64,000 nt of DNA from Legionella massiliensis (GCF_000756815.1 NZ_CCVW01000001.1:620001-684000), one strand, 5' to 3'; numbered from the stretch's first letter, positions 45,407 through 55,081 are shown. Translations and numbers: made by a program. Notes: a model not told the origin generated them from the sequence alone.

Positions 45407-47698
45407 CTATTTACCTGCTCTTATTAAACCACCCAAGCCTTCAGCTTCCAGCGTACGCTGTAAATGCATCCTAATTTCAGCAGGATGTTCAAGCTCTAAC
45501 ACCTCAGCGAGCACCCTGCGGGCGTGGGCTAGAGAAATGTTTCTGATGACCCATTTTATTCTTGGTAAACTTGCCGAGTTCATACTCAGGGTATCAAAGC
45601 CCATCGCAAGCAGGAGAATAACCGCAAGTGGATCGCTTGCCATTTCACCACAGATACTTACTTCGACGCCTGCTGCATGCCCGCCTTCAACTACTTTCAT
45701 CAGTGTGCGTAACATGGCTGGGTGAAAGGAATCATATAGGCCGGCGACTCGGGCATTATTGCGGTCGACAGCGAGTAAATATTGGGTTAAATCATTAGAG
45801 CCAACGGAAAGAAAATCAACGCGCTTTGCTAGCTCACGAGCGAGATAGACTGCGGCGGGCACTTCAACCATGACACCTAGTTTGGGTTTTTCAATTAGAC
45901 AGCCTTCTTCAAGCAATTCTTCAAAGGCTTGTTCAACTAAGTAGGTGGCTTCTTCAACTTCACTAAGATTGGTCACCATCGGCAGCATAATGCGTAAATT
46001 GTCTAGTTCTTCGCTGGCACGCATCATCGCGCGTACTTGCATCAAGAATACATCGGGATGGTCAAGCGTGACGCGAATCCCGCGCCAGCCCAAATAGGGA
46101 TTATCTTCAATAACGGGAAAATAGGGCAGAATTTTGTCGCCACCGATGTCTAGTGTTCGCATGGTGACTAATCTTGGGGCAAAGGCCTTGAGAATCTGGC
46201 GATAAATAATGTGTTGCTCATCTTCTGAAGGGAAGCGATCACGGCTCATGAAGGGGACTTCCGAGCGATAAAGTCCTACGCCCTCTGCTCCAACACTCAT
46301 TGATAAACCGGCATCAAGAGCAAGTCCCGTATTAACCTGTAAGGAGACGCGATAATTATCCAGTGTTTCTGCGGGTTTATCACGCAGGCTAACCAGGCTT
46401 TGATTCAACTCCTGCTCTTCCTGGGCGAGCTTTTTGAATTCGCTAAGCACTATTCTGTTAGGCGAGACATAAACATGGCCATAAAAGCCATCGACGACAA
46501 TTGCCCGCCGCGATATATGTTCTACCTTCAGCCCGCGAACGCCCATAACTGTTGGGACGCCTAGCGCCCGAGCTAAAATGGCTACATGTGAATTATTAGC
46601 GCCCTTCGCAGAGACTACACCCGCTAATTGCCCTTCGGGAACTTCCGCAAGGGCTGAGGCGGTAATTTCTTCGCCAATCAAGATTGTTCGTCGTGGATAA
46701 GCAATTTCTTCACGTTGTGAGCGCTGTAGTTCGGCAAGGACTCTTCTGCCCAAATCTCGAAAATCACTGGCTCGCTCTCGCAGATAATCGTCTTCCATGC
46801 TTTCAAATTGCTGGATATGCTTCTTGATCACTGTCGATAAGGCTGCCTGAGCGCTGATTTGCTCCTCACGGATCACATGCTCAACTTCCGCTCCTAAACT
46901 ATCCTTATCAAGGATTCGCACATAAACATCGAACAAAGCATGCTCATCTTCGGCCACCGTTGACTTCATCCGCCTGGATAAGCGCTGCATATCTTCTCGG
47001 GCAGCTTGTAAGGCCTCATAAAAGGTAGCTATTTCTTCTTCAACGCCATCTACTGTATGGCGCGGAACAGCATCGATGTCTGCTGGTGGATAAATAATAA
47101 CGGCAGTACCAATTCCAATACCGGGAACAGAGCCAACGCCGGTCAAGGCTGTAGGTGTTATAGCTTCGCTTTTATTAGTTCCAGCCGGTTTAGGTTGAGT
47201 AAGCTGGGCTAACTCGCCAGTTGCTTCGGCATGGGCAATAATTCCACCTAGTTGGGCTGCTAGGGTAATTAGAAAAGCTTCTTCTGCATCATCAAAACAA
47301 CGCTGTTCTGAGCGTTGTACAGTTAAGACACCAAAAAGTTTGCGGTGCTGGATAACCGGTACCCCAAGAAAGGCGCGTAAATGTTCTTCGCCAAGCAAGG
47401 AGTGTTGATAAAAATCCGGATGTGCGGGGGCATTTTCTATATTGATAGGTTCTTCGCGGCGGCCAACCAAACCAATCAGGCCGTTGTCCATACCTACACG
47501 TACTCTAGATTCGGATAATTTATTTAAACCATCAGTCGCTATCAAAACGTATTCGGCGTGCTTGTTATCAATGAGAAAAACAGAGACAGCTTCAGCATCA
47601 ACGGCTTTGCGTACTCGCTGCACTAAAATAGTTAATGCCTCGGTCAAATGGGTTGCTGTGGTTACATCCTGTACTATTCGTTTTAATATTTTTAGCAT
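45407..47698 (-). CDS. ptsP: Phosphoenolpyruvate-protein phosphotransferase of the nitrogen PTS (EI-Ntr)
   Basis: The N-terminal GAF domain (about 1-165) is followed by a full Enzyme I: the phospho-His domain with GANNSHVAILARALGVPTVMG (His in S-H), and the TIM-barrel PEP-binding part with EGVGLYRSEVPFM, RTLDIGGDK, PYLGWRGIR and SVGSNDLTQYLLAVDRNN. It transfers phosphate from PEP to NPr and EIIA-Ntr and links nitrogen and potassium state to metabolism. It follows the rppH stop directly (TAAATG). Confidence 0.95.
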   Translation of the reverse strand: MLKILKRIVQDVTTATHLTEALTILVQRVRKAVDAEAVSVFLIDNKHAEYVLIATDGLNKLSESRVRVGMDNGLIGLVGRREEPINIENAPAHPDFYQHSLLGEEHLRAFLGVPVIQHRKLFGVLTVQRSEQRCFDDAEEAFLITLAAQLGGIIAHAEATGELAQLTQPKPAGTNKSEAITPTALTGVGSVPGIGIGTAVIIYPPADIDAVPRHTVDGVEEEIATFYEALQAAREDMQRLSRRMKSTVAEDEHALFDVYVRILDKDSLGAEVEHVIREEQISAQAALSTVIKKHIQQFESMEDDYLRERASDFRDLGRRVLAELQRSQREEIAYPRRTILIGEEITASALAEVPEGQLAGVVSAKGANNSHVAILARALGVPTVMGVRGLKVEHISRRAIVVDGFYGHVYVSPNRIVLSEFKKLAQEEQELNQSLVSLRDKPAETLDNYRVSLQVNTGLALDAGLSMSVGAEGVGLYRSEVPFMSRDRFPSEDEQHIIYRQILKAFAPRLVTMRTLDIGGDKILPYFPVIEDNPYLGWRGIRVTLDHPDVFLMQVRAMMRASEELDNLRIMLPMVTNLSEVEEATYLVEQAFEELLEEGCLIEKPKLGVMVEVPAAVYLARELAKRVDFLSVGSNDLTQYLLAVDRNNARVAGLYDSFHPAMLRTLMKVVEGGHAAGVEVSICGEMASDPLAVILLLAMGFDTLSMNSASLPRIKWVIRNISLAHARRVLAEVLELEHPAEIRMHLQRTLEAEGLGGLIRAGK

Positions 47699-48223
47699 TT
47701 ATCGACTTTGATTACCTCGCCTACGTCGTGCACCAAAGGGGGTGCGGCGTTTTTTTAACAAATGTTCCAATTCTTTCATTGCCTGAGCATAAACCTGTCT
47801 TTTAAAAAAAATGACCTGCTCTTGTGGTTCGTGGTAATCAATCCAGCGCCAACTATCAAATTCTGGAGAGTCACTTAAATCCAGCCGTAGCTTCTGCTCA
47901 GAAGAGACGAGTCTCAGCAAATACCATTTCTGTTTTTGGCCAATGACTAAAGGAGAGCTCCCGTGACGCAGATATTGTTTGGGTAACCGATATTTAAGCC
48001 AGCGTTTGGTAGAACCTAGCACCTCGACATCTTCCCTGTCCAACCCTACTTCTTCACGTAATTCTCGAAACATTGCCTCTAGGGATGTTTCCCCTGCAGC
48101 CAGTCCACCCTGCGGAAATTGCCAGGCATCGTGGCCGTTTCGTCTCCCCCAAAAAACTCGACCCGAGGAGTTGGCCAAAATTATACCAACATTCAACCGG
48201 TATCCGGCGCGATCAATAACCAT
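47699..48223 (-). CDS. rppH: RNA pyrophosphohydrolase
   Basis: RppH removes pyrophosphate from mRNA 5' ends and so starts RNase E-dependent decay. The 174-residue chain has the Nudix box GGLAAGETSLEAMFRELREE followed by VGL, and the N-terminal VFWGRRNGHDAWQFPQGG typical of the RppH subgroup. It ends in a basic tail (KKRRTPFGARRRRGNQSR). It heads the rppH-ptsP-TSUP-lgt-thyA block, and the divergent gap to ansA holds its promoter. Confidence 0.95.
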   Translation of the reverse strand: MVIDRAGYRLNVGIILANSSGRVFWGRRNGHDAWQFPQGGLAAGETSLEAMFRELREEVGLDREDVEVLGSTKRWLKYRLPKQYLRHGSSPLVIGQKQKWYLLRLVSSEQKLRLDLSDSPEFDSWRWIDYHEPQEQVIFFKRQVYAQAMKELEHLLKKRRTPFGARRRRGNQSR

Positions 48224-48379
48224 CTTGTCACTGCTTAGAGTAAACCGTTAATGCATTGATTTTTCCACAAACTACAAGAGCTTGGCAAATAAATCTATAC
48301 TTCCTCATTAATTATGGTATTTATCCAAGAAAAATAGGGGTTAAAATACCCCATAATCAGCCCAAGGCACTCTAAAAAG

Positions 48380-49396
48380 ATGACAATGAGAAAGCGTATT
48401 TTAATTATCAATACTGGTGGAACGATCAGTTCAGTTAAAACAGATCATGGTTATGAACCCGCTTTGGGTTATGTGCAATCGGCTTTGGCACAAATACCCG
48501 CCTTGAATCATGCAGAAATGCCCGATTATCAAATCAATGAATATCAGCCCCTATTGGATTCCTCCAATATGACAGTCAACGAATGGAATCGCATTGCTAA
48601 TGATATTGCTAATGAATATCAAAATTTTGATGGCTTTGTTGTTTTCCATGGTACAGATACGATGGCCTATACGGCATCAGCCCTGTCTTTCATGCTAGAA
48701 AATCTGGCAAAACCGGTCATTGTGACGGGCTCGCAAATCCCCTTATCTGAGGTGCGTAATGATGCGGTGGATAATGTAATTACTTCTTTATGGCTCTGTG
48801 CACATCAACCGATCAATGAGGTGTGCATCTATTTCAATCAGCAATTATTGCGAGGGAATCGAGCACAAAAAATTTCTGCCCAACGGTTTAATGCCTTTGG
48901 CTCACCTAATTTTCCTCGTTTAGCTGAAATCGGGATAAGTATTGAATTGCAGAAAGAACTTTTACTGGCAGCACCGAACCAAGCTTTTCAGCTGCAAACA
49001 ATAAGCCCGCAGTTTATTGCTAATTTCCGGCTTTTCCCTGGGTTTGCCACTAAGGTTCTAGATTTTATTTTGCAACAGCCCATACGTGGTTTAATTCTTG
49101 AAACCTATGGTGCCGGCAATGCGCAAAACAATGATCCGCATTTTTTAAAATTACTGGAAGAAGCCTGTGCAAGAGGCGTTGTTATTGTTAATTGCAGCCA
49201 ATGCCCGCAAGGGCGGGTCGAAATGGGGCAATATGCCACTGGTCATACGCTAAAACTAGCAGGCCTAATCAGCGGCCACGATATGACTCCTGAGGCCGCA
49301 CATTGCAAGTTGCTTTATTTGTTCAGTAAGAATCTGGCAAATGATGAAGTGAAAAAGCTGATGGAAACCAATTTATGTGGGGAGCTGAGTGCTTAG
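48380..49396 (+). CDS. ansA: Type I (cytoplasmic) L-asparaginase
   Basis: The enzyme hydrolyses asparagine to aspartate and ammonia. The nucleophilic Thr lies in IINTGGTISS, and the second catalytic motif is VFHGTDTMAYTASALSFML with T-D. VTGSQIPLSEVRNDAVDN and the C-terminal CSQCPQGRVEMGQYATG fit AnsA. There is no signal peptide, supporting the cytoplasmic type I form. The 338-residue length is typical. A long G-family hairpin follows the stop. Confidence 0.9.
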   Translation: MTMRKRILIINTGGTISSVKTDHGYEPALGYVQSALAQIPALNHAEMPDYQINEYQPLLDSSNMTVNEWNRIANDIANEYQNFDGFVVFHGTDTMAYTASALSFMLENLAKPVIVTGSQIPLSEVRNDAVDNVITSLWLCAHQPINEVCIYFNQQLLRGNRAQKISAQRFNAFGSPNFPRLAEIGISIELQKELLLAAPNQAFQLQTISPQFIANFRLFPGFATKVLDFILQQPIRGLILETYGAGNAQNNDPHFLKLLEEACARGVVIVNCSQCPQGRVEMGQYATGHTLKLAGLISGHDMTPEAAHCKLLYLFSKNLANDEVKKLMETNLCGELSA

Positions 49397-49407
49397 ACTA
49401 GTGTGAT

Positions 49408-49465
49408 CCTCATCCTTCGGGCACCTTCTCCCCGTTCACGGGGAGAAGGTGCCCGAAGGATGAGG
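49408..49465. terminator. Long perfect hairpin (G family) after ansA
   Basis: The arms cctcatccttcgggcacctt and cccc pair with ggggagaaggtgcccgaagg and atgagg around a short loop (gttcac region), giving a stem of about 26 bp. There is no T-run, so it may block RNA decay or act as a repeat rather than a classical terminator. Related hairpins are at 16435, 27874 and 57698. Confidence 0.6.
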
Positions 49466-49517
49466 GGCTTCTGATTCGAAGTTCTTTCCTGATATTTGTC
49501 CCAAAGGGGCTGAGTTG

Positions 49518-49583
49518 CTCAGCGCGAACGGTTTTGCGGTAGCATCCTTATTTTTCCAGCTATGTACCGCGCATAAAGCGCGG
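49518..49583. repeat. B-type module fragment
   Basis: The stretch gaacggttttgcggtagcat through ccgcgcataaagcgcgg matches, in inverted orientation, positions about 1519-1585 of the composite element. It sits between ansA and the duplicated orphan gene. Confidence 0.65.
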
Positions 49584-49591
49584 CTTAGTCC

Positions 49592-51880
49592 CTACATATT
49601 TAGGTCAATCCCTATAACCTTTCTCTCTCCTATTGGCTGATGAGATGCTGCACGAGGTTGAGAAAACAAGGTCCTCACATCAGCGATGGACAAACTACCC
49701 GTCGAACGCCTGTCTTTTTTCTTAGCTTTTTCTACACTGTCATCGACAGAACTACTTACTACTGGAGCAGACATTCGTCTATCTCGACTATCGATGGGGG
49801 GTATCTGTTGTTTTTGCTCTTGTCTGGGCTCCTCATGTGGTTCCTGTGGTAAATCTGCCAGTCTGACGTCGGGCGGAACCATTGTGTTAATTTCCTTATA
49901 GGCCTTAGTCATTTCCTCTTTGAGTACACCAGTTGCAGGTTCCCAGATCGGTAGTGCCAGGCGAGGAGTTATTGGCTGATAACCATAGCTAAGAAGCAGG
50001 CTAGTACTTCCACCCAGAATAGCGTTTAAGGCGAGTAAGACCGCTCCTTTTCTTCCCATACGATAGAGTATTTTTTGTTGGTCAGAGCTTTCCAGCGCGC
50101 CATGCAAGTTATCTATGGTTTGTGCAAGAAGATCAAAGGTTTTTACATCTGCTTTAACCTTGGCCGCGGTACCAGAAGTTAAACTCTTCCAATAACTTTG
50201 AGCAAGGCCTTCCTGATCGGGTTCTTTATATTTCAATACAAAAAAAGAAGCACAGTAATAGAGAAATTTATCGAAGGCATCGTTATATTTGTAACAAGGG
50301 CTGAACTCTTGCTCAATGAGCATAGGTAGAGACTCAGGGGGAGGACTGGTATTGAGTTGAATATCTGGATTGATGTCGGGATGAATGTTCAGCAAATTAT
50401 TGAGCGCAAAAACATGGAAATAAATTCCATCAACTAAGGAGTTCGCATTAATCAGGACTGTGCGAAGTGTCCCTTCATTGATTTCTGCTTCTTGGCATAA
50501 AGTCATATTAGATCGTTGGTATTTAAAAAGAATTCGTTTCAGAGCAAGCCAACTATTTTCATCATTCTCAAGGCCTTTAAATTGTTTTATCTCTTCTCGC
50601 AAGTCTTTAACTAAGCTACGTTTTTTCTCCGAATGGTCAAGATTTCTTACTTTGCTTCCTATGTATGATTCATTGGCTTCTTTGGCTCGTTTACGTTCCT
50701 TGTCTATCATTTCAACCAGGAAGTTTTTGACTATATCAATGAATAGCGTTATTTCGGGATTAGCAAGACTAACTGCTGATTTCACCTCCTCTGCCTGATG
50801 AACTGGAAGACTAACAGGTTGCTCATCACTTGAACCCTCTTGCTGTACCTGTGGTGGCTCAATTTGCGGGGCATTAGAACTATTAACAACAAGCGGTGGT
50901 TGTGAGGGTATTAGGCTTTGTGCTTCAGGCTCCTGTTGCCCAAGATCAGTCTGAGGTTTTGGTGGCGAATCTGGGACTTTGGAGACAATCTTGGATGCCC
51001 GTTTGATTGGCTGCATTTCAGCGATTTCTTTATAAGCTAAGGTCATGGTGTCTTTGAGTTCACCTGTAGCAGGTTCCCAGGTGGGTAATTTCAGTTCGAT
51101 AAAGCCAACTCCAATACCACTGACGGGTAAGATGGGTTGAAAAGAATGAGTATGGCATAAACTGATATTTCCTCCCAGGATAGCATTTAAAGCGAGCAAC
51201 ACAGCGCCTTTTCTCCCTATTTGATATTGCTCTCGGTCTTCTTCCGAGCTTTCCAAAGCGGTATTCAGGGTTGCCATGGTTTGTTCAAGAAGAGACAACT
51301 TTTCTGTACCTACTTTTACGGAACCAGAAAAAGGTAAGCTGCGCCAATAGCTTTGAACAATAGTTTGCTCTTCTGGTTGCCTGTATTTCTGTACTAAATA
51401 ATAAGCAGAATAATAAAGGAACTTATCGAAGGCATCAGAATATTTCGTGCTTGGACTGGTGGTCTTTGTTGAACTGGAGCTAGCACTCATTACCGGGTTA
51501 AGGTCGGGATTAATATTTAGCAGATTATTAGATTCAAAAACATGGAAATAGATGCCATCAAGGAGTGCATTCGTATCAATTAGTGCTGAGCGAAGCTCAC
51601 CATCTTCAAAATCTGCTGCCTGACATAAAGTGTTGTTCGCTTTTTGGTATTTAAAGATAATATGCTTCAAGGCAAGCCAGTTAGTCTGATCATCTCCAAG
51701 ATCTTCAAAATTCTTTATTTCTTCACGTAATTGTCTAGCAAGGCCGATTTTTTTTGCGGAATGCGAAAGATCTCTTGTTTTACTACCTATGTAGGATTCA
51801 TTACTAGACTTTGCTCGTTTACGTTCCCTGTTTATGACCTCAACTAGAAAATGTTTTGCTATATCAAGAAATATGGTCAT
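49592..51880 (-). CDS. 762-residue orphan protein built of two homologous halves, effector candidate
   Basis: No family is recognised. Residues about 2-290 and 376-668 are homologous. The halves start TIFLDIAKHFLVEVINRERK and TLFIDIVKNFLVEMIDKERK. Both contain ESYIGSK, L-C-Q, LLDGIYFHVF / LVDGIYFHVF, and GRKGAVLLALNAILGG. A Pro/Gln/Ser-rich linker (about 300-375) and a basic, Ser-rich tail (KKKDRRSTGSLSIADVRTLF, ending GIDLNM) complete it. No signal peptide or clear membrane helix is present apart from the short LLALNAILGG stretch. Its size, repeats and lack of relatives fit Dot/Icm-type effectors; secretion is inferred only. Confidence 0.65.
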   Translation of the reverse strand: MTIFLDIAKHFLVEVINRERKRAKSSNESYIGSKTRDLSHSAKKIGLARQLREEIKNFEDLGDDQTNWLALKHIIFKYQKANNTLCQAADFEDGELRSALIDTNALLDGIYFHVFESNNLLNINPDLNPVMSASSSSTKTTSPSTKYSDAFDKFLYYSAYYLVQKYRQPEEQTIVQSYWRSLPFSGSVKVGTEKLSLLEQTMATLNTALESSEEDREQYQIGRKGAVLLALNAILGGNISLCHTHSFQPILPVSGIGVGFIELKLPTWEPATGELKDTMTLAYKEIAEMQPIKRASKIVSKVPDSPPKPQTDLGQQEPEAQSLIPSQPPLVVNSSNAPQIEPPQVQQEGSSDEQPVSLPVHQAEEVKSAVSLANPEITLFIDIVKNFLVEMIDKERKRAKEANESYIGSKVRNLDHSEKKRSLVKDLREEIKQFKGLENDENSWLALKRILFKYQRSNMTLCQEAEINEGTLRTVLINANSLVDGIYFHVFALNNLLNIHPDINPDIQLNTSPPPESLPMLIEQEFSPCYKYNDAFDKFLYYCASFFVLKYKEPDQEGLAQSYWKSLTSGTAAKVKADVKTFDLLAQTIDNLHGALESSDQQKILYRMGRKGAVLLALNAILGGSTSLLLSYGYQPITPRLALPIWEPATGVLKEEMTKAYKEINTMVPPDVRLADLPQEPHEEPRQEQKQQIPPIDSRDRRMSAPVVSSSVDDSVEKAKKKDRRSTGSLSIADVRTLFSQPRAASHQPIGERKVIGIDLNM

Positions 51881-52003
51881 TGCACTACTCCTTTTGTTGC
51901 AATTTTTTTATCATATCTAGTAATTACATGGTTCGCAACATAAATACAGATTGTTTAATTCCATAACTATTTATGCTGCATTAACACAGGGATATCAAAA
52001 CTT

Positions 52004-53374
52004 ATGTCATTGCAAATTGTTATTTTAGCTGCCGGACAGGGAAAGCGGATGTATTCTGCAACACCTAAGGTTCTTCATCAGCTTGCTGGAAAACCGATGT
52101 TAGAGCGAGTAGTAGAGACCGCCCAGCAACTAAATCCAGATGCTATCCATGTTATTTATGGTCATGGTGGCGAGAAAATTAGAGACGCTTTGCCTGATTT
52201 ACCAGTGAATTGGGTTTTGCAGGCCGAACAATTAGGAACAGGCCATGCCGTCATGCAAGCCTTAGCTTATATCCCTGTCGCTTCTGAGGTTTTGGTGTTA
52301 TCAGCCGATGTTCCCTTAATTCAGACTAGCACTTTACAAGCCTTGATTGATAAGAGTCGTGGGCAAGATGCTGCGCTAACCTTATTAGTGGCATTGCTGG
52401 AAAATCCTACAGGCCTAGGTCGCATTATTCGTAATGAGCAGGGAGAAATCCGTACAATTGTCGAAGAAAAGGATGCTACAGCAGAGCAGCGAGAAATCAG
52501 GGAAATTTACAGTGGTATTTGTTGTGCACCAGCAGTTAATTTGGCACGTTGGTTACCCCAATTACATAATGATAATGCGCAGGGCGAGTATTATCTCACT
52601 GAAATAATTGCTATGGCTGTAGCAGAGCAGTCGACTGTCGCGTCAATGCAGGCTAAGGATCTTATCGAAATTCAGGGTGTGAATAATCGCTTGCAATTGC
52701 AACAGTTAGAGCGTGTCTGGCAACAGCGAACAGCAGAGAAATTCATGCTTGCAGGAGTCACTATTGCTGATGCAAGCCGATTTGATATTCGTGGGGAGCT
52801 CCGCTGCGAACAAGATGTATCTATTGATATTAATGTGATTATCAGTGGCCAGGTGAGATTAGGAAAAGGGACAAAGATTGGCCCTAATTGTCAGTTACAC
52901 AATGTGACTACCGGTGAAGGTTGTGAGATTTTTGCAAATTCGGTACTTGATGGCGTTGACTTGGCTAATGATTGCCATATTGGCCCCTTCGCTCGTTTAA
53001 GACCGGGCACAAGATTGGCTGATCATTGCAAAATTGGTAATTTTGTTGAGACCAAAAATGCCATAGTGGCTGAGGGCTCTAAGGCTAGCCATTTAAGTTA
53101 TTTAGGGGATGTCTCCATTGGTAAAGAGGTTAATATTGGCGCTGGCACCATTACTTGTAACTATGATGGTGTGAATAAGCATAAAACGATCATTGAAGAC
53201 GGTGTTTTTGTTGGCTCTGATACGCAACTTGTTGCGCCAGTAAGAGTCGGAGCTAATGCCACAATTGGTGCAGGCAGCACTATTCGCAAGGATGTTCCCG
53301 CTGATGAGCTTACGCTGAGTGTGAACCCCCAGAAAACAGTTTATGGTTGGAAAAGGCCGGTGAAAAAATCTTAG
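52004..53374 (+). CDS. glmU: Bifunctional UDP-N-acetylglucosamine pyrophosphorylase / glucosamine-1-phosphate N-acetyltransferase
   Basis: GlmU makes UDP-GlcNAc for peptidoglycan and lipid A. The N-terminal uridyltransferase domain carries VILAAGQGKRMYSATPKVLH and AEQLGTGHAVMQAL. The C-terminal left-handed beta-helix acetyltransferase domain carries GPFARLRPG, GNFVETKNA, ASHLSYLGDVSIG and AGTITCNYDGVNKHKT. The 456-residue length is standard. glmS is not adjacent. The stop is followed by a D-type repeat. Confidence 0.98.
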   Translation: MSLQIVILAAGQGKRMYSATPKVLHQLAGKPMLERVVETAQQLNPDAIHVIYGHGGEKIRDALPDLPVNWVLQAEQLGTGHAVMQALAYIPVASEVLVLSADVPLIQTSTLQALIDKSRGQDAALTLLVALLENPTGLGRIIRNEQGEIRTIVEEKDATAEQREIREIYSGICCAPAVNLARWLPQLHNDNAQGEYYLTEIIAMAVAEQSTVASMQAKDLIEIQGVNNRLQLQQLERVWQQRTAEKFMLAGVTIADASRFDIRGELRCEQDVSIDINVIISGQVRLGKGTKIGPNCQLHNVTTGEGCEIFANSVLDGVDLANDCHIGPFARLRPGTRLADHCKIGNFVETKNAIVAEGSKASHLSYLGDVSIGKEVNIGAGTITCNYDGVNKHKTIIEDGVFVGSDTQLVAPVRVGANATIGAGSTIRKDVPADELTLSVNPQKTVYGWKRPVKKS

Positions 53375-53386
53375 TCGAAACAGGTG

Positions 53387-53608
53387 TAATAGGTCAGCTC
53401 CTACTCCAGTATTGAATTCCTGCGGTCAAGCCGCGGGAATTCGGGATGGGGGTCACTGCCATTAAGTTAAGGGCATTTGTCATTCCCGCGAAGGCGGGAA
53501 ACCATCTCTACATTGGCACAGTGCTTAGCTAGAAATAGTTTCCCGCCTTCGCGGGAATGACAAAACCTTCCTTAACTTAACGGCAGTGGGGATGGGGGTG
53601 ACCTATTA
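53387..53608. repeat. D-family palindromic repeat interrupted by an A element
   Basis: Outer ends taataggtca (53387) and tgacctatta (53599-53608) and the core gaattcctgcggtcaagccg and gcgggaattc belong to the D family. The core is shorter than in other copies. An A element is inserted near the right end, flanked by gggatgggggt on both sides. Confidence 0.8.
53454..53588. mobile_element. A-type 135-bp palindromic MITE-like element with perfect 11-bp target duplication
   Basis: The terminal inverted repeats cactgccattaagttaag and cttaacttaacggcagtg are present, with inner arms gtcattcccgcgaaggcggg and complement. The direct repeats gggatgggggt at 53443-53453 and 53589-53599 flank it exactly. 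Deleting the element plus one repeat gives ...gaattcgggatgggggtgac, which aligns with intact D copies. No transposase is encoded. Confidence 0.88.
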
Positions 53609-53623
53609 CAAACAGGCTACGAT

Positions 53624-54937
53624 TCAGAGATAATTCTTAATTGATCTTTCTTTTGTATTAGGCATGTAACGTCCCATTTGTTTTTGACAAAGATTATATA
53701 GCCATAAAACCAGTGGCAAGGAGACGACTGTCGCAAGAATTTTGTAGACCCAAGAGGTTAGGGTTAGATTGAATATTTGTTCATAGGGATAAACGCCGCC
53801 ATAGAGCAGGCTGTAATTGACTAGGCAAAGCAGGGAAGTGGATATCAGATTGGCAATCAAGATGCGAGAGCAACGACTCAGGCCAAGCCCAGTATATTTT
53901 AGATTTTCTAGGAACATGGCATTACTAACGAAGGTTATAAACAAGGCCAGAGTTCCTGCGGGTACTCGTCGCGGCAAGATAAAGGAATAAAAGGGATTCA
54001 AGTTAAAGAACTCGGGTGCGGGTAAGGCTACAGCGCCCATTAAAAGTAAATCAAAAATGAGTTCAGCGAGGATAAGCACCCAGGCTAAACGGAGATTCGC
54101 TTTATAACCATAGAGTTCACCTATTAGGTTGCTGGTGATGATTGCTAAGGGAAAAAGAAGAGCACTTGCGCCAAGAGTCACAGAGGTGCTAAAGGAAATC
54201 AAACGGTATTCACAGGCCAGTGAAATTAACATAATGGTGACTGAGAAACTCACCATATAGTGGTATAAGGGAATCGTTAAGTAGACCGGTAATGAGGATT
54301 TCTCTAGCTTGGCTTTAACCGGGCTAACAAGCAAATGGATGCTTAGCTGGATAACCCCAACCATTAGCAGAATGCTCGCACTCACCATCAGGGAATCGAT
54401 ATAGATGCGATTGAAGTTATAAACATGGGGATCTAAAAATAATAATAGAAAATCGATACTAAAGAATAAAAAACCGCCAGTGAGAGCAAGTAACAGACGC
54501 TTCTTGGGGGAAGCAAGGATGTCACTATTTTTCGCACAACAGAGTGAATGGGGTAAATAAAAACTGAGTCCAAAAGCCAAGGTTGCAGCAAAGAATTTTT
54601 TGGGGATGTCTTCAAAAACAATCTGATAAGCAGGGTTGTCATAAATACTATCTGCCGCTGGCAGGTTTACTAATAGATAAATACCTATTGAAAATAGATA
54701 CAAGGCAAGGAGTGATTGATTGAGAATGTGCCTTTGCTGAGCAACACTGCAATCTTTCAAGACTAGCAAATAGATAATCGCAACCAGAGGGCATAAGACA
54801 CTACTGGCTGTAAATATCATTCCTTGTAGGCTGATAATCTTGAATGAGACATTAATCAAGAGGATCAGGCAAGTCATCATACTTACTGTAAGAGTCAGAT
54901 AGCTGCGTTTGGGCAATACAGTGAAAAAAGAAGTCAT
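53624..54937 (-). CDS. VUT-like (YhhQ-type) membrane transporter with duplicated architecture
   Basis: The 437-residue protein has about twelve hydrophobic helices. The second half has a clear VUT-family core: FSTSVTLGASALLFPLAIIT followed by SNLIGELYGYKANLRLAW. The first half has a degenerate echo (IISLQGMIFTASSVLCPLVA) without the glutamate and E-x-Y-G-Y motif. VUT proteins such as YhhQ import queuosine precursors, and queC lies about 7 kb away, but no direct link is shown. Typical YhhQ is about 220 residues, so this looks like a fused duplication with one decayed half. Confidence 0.65.
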   Translation of the reverse strand: MTSFFTVLPKRSYLTLTVSMMTCLILLINVSFKIISLQGMIFTASSVLCPLVAIIYLLVLKDCSVAQQRHILNQSLLALYLFSIGIYLLVNLPAADSIYDNPAYQIVFEDIPKKFFAATLAFGLSFYLPHSLCCAKNSDILASPKKRLLLALTGGFLFFSIDFLLLFLDPHVYNFNRIYIDSLMVSASILLMVGVIQLSIHLLVSPVKAKLEKSSLPVYLTIPLYHYMVSFSVTIMLISLACEYRLISFSTSVTLGASALLFPLAIITSNLIGELYGYKANLRLAWVLILAELIFDLLLMGAVALPAPEFFNLNPFYSFILPRRVPAGTLALFITFVSNAMFLENLKYTGLGLSRCSRILIANLISTSLLCLVNYSLLYGGVYPYEQIFNLTLTSWVYKILATVVSLPLVLWLYNLCQKQMGRYMPNTKERSIKNYL

Positions 54938-55081
54938 ATTCTAGGGTGTACTCACATCGCGACCAAGGTTCATCCCGGTTTGGCTCAAAATGTTCAGGAA
55001 TATAGCATTATTAACTTTCTTTTGGCAAATCCTGAGCTCTAAGTGCCTATACTAAAAGATAGGCTTGCAAAGGATTAGATT

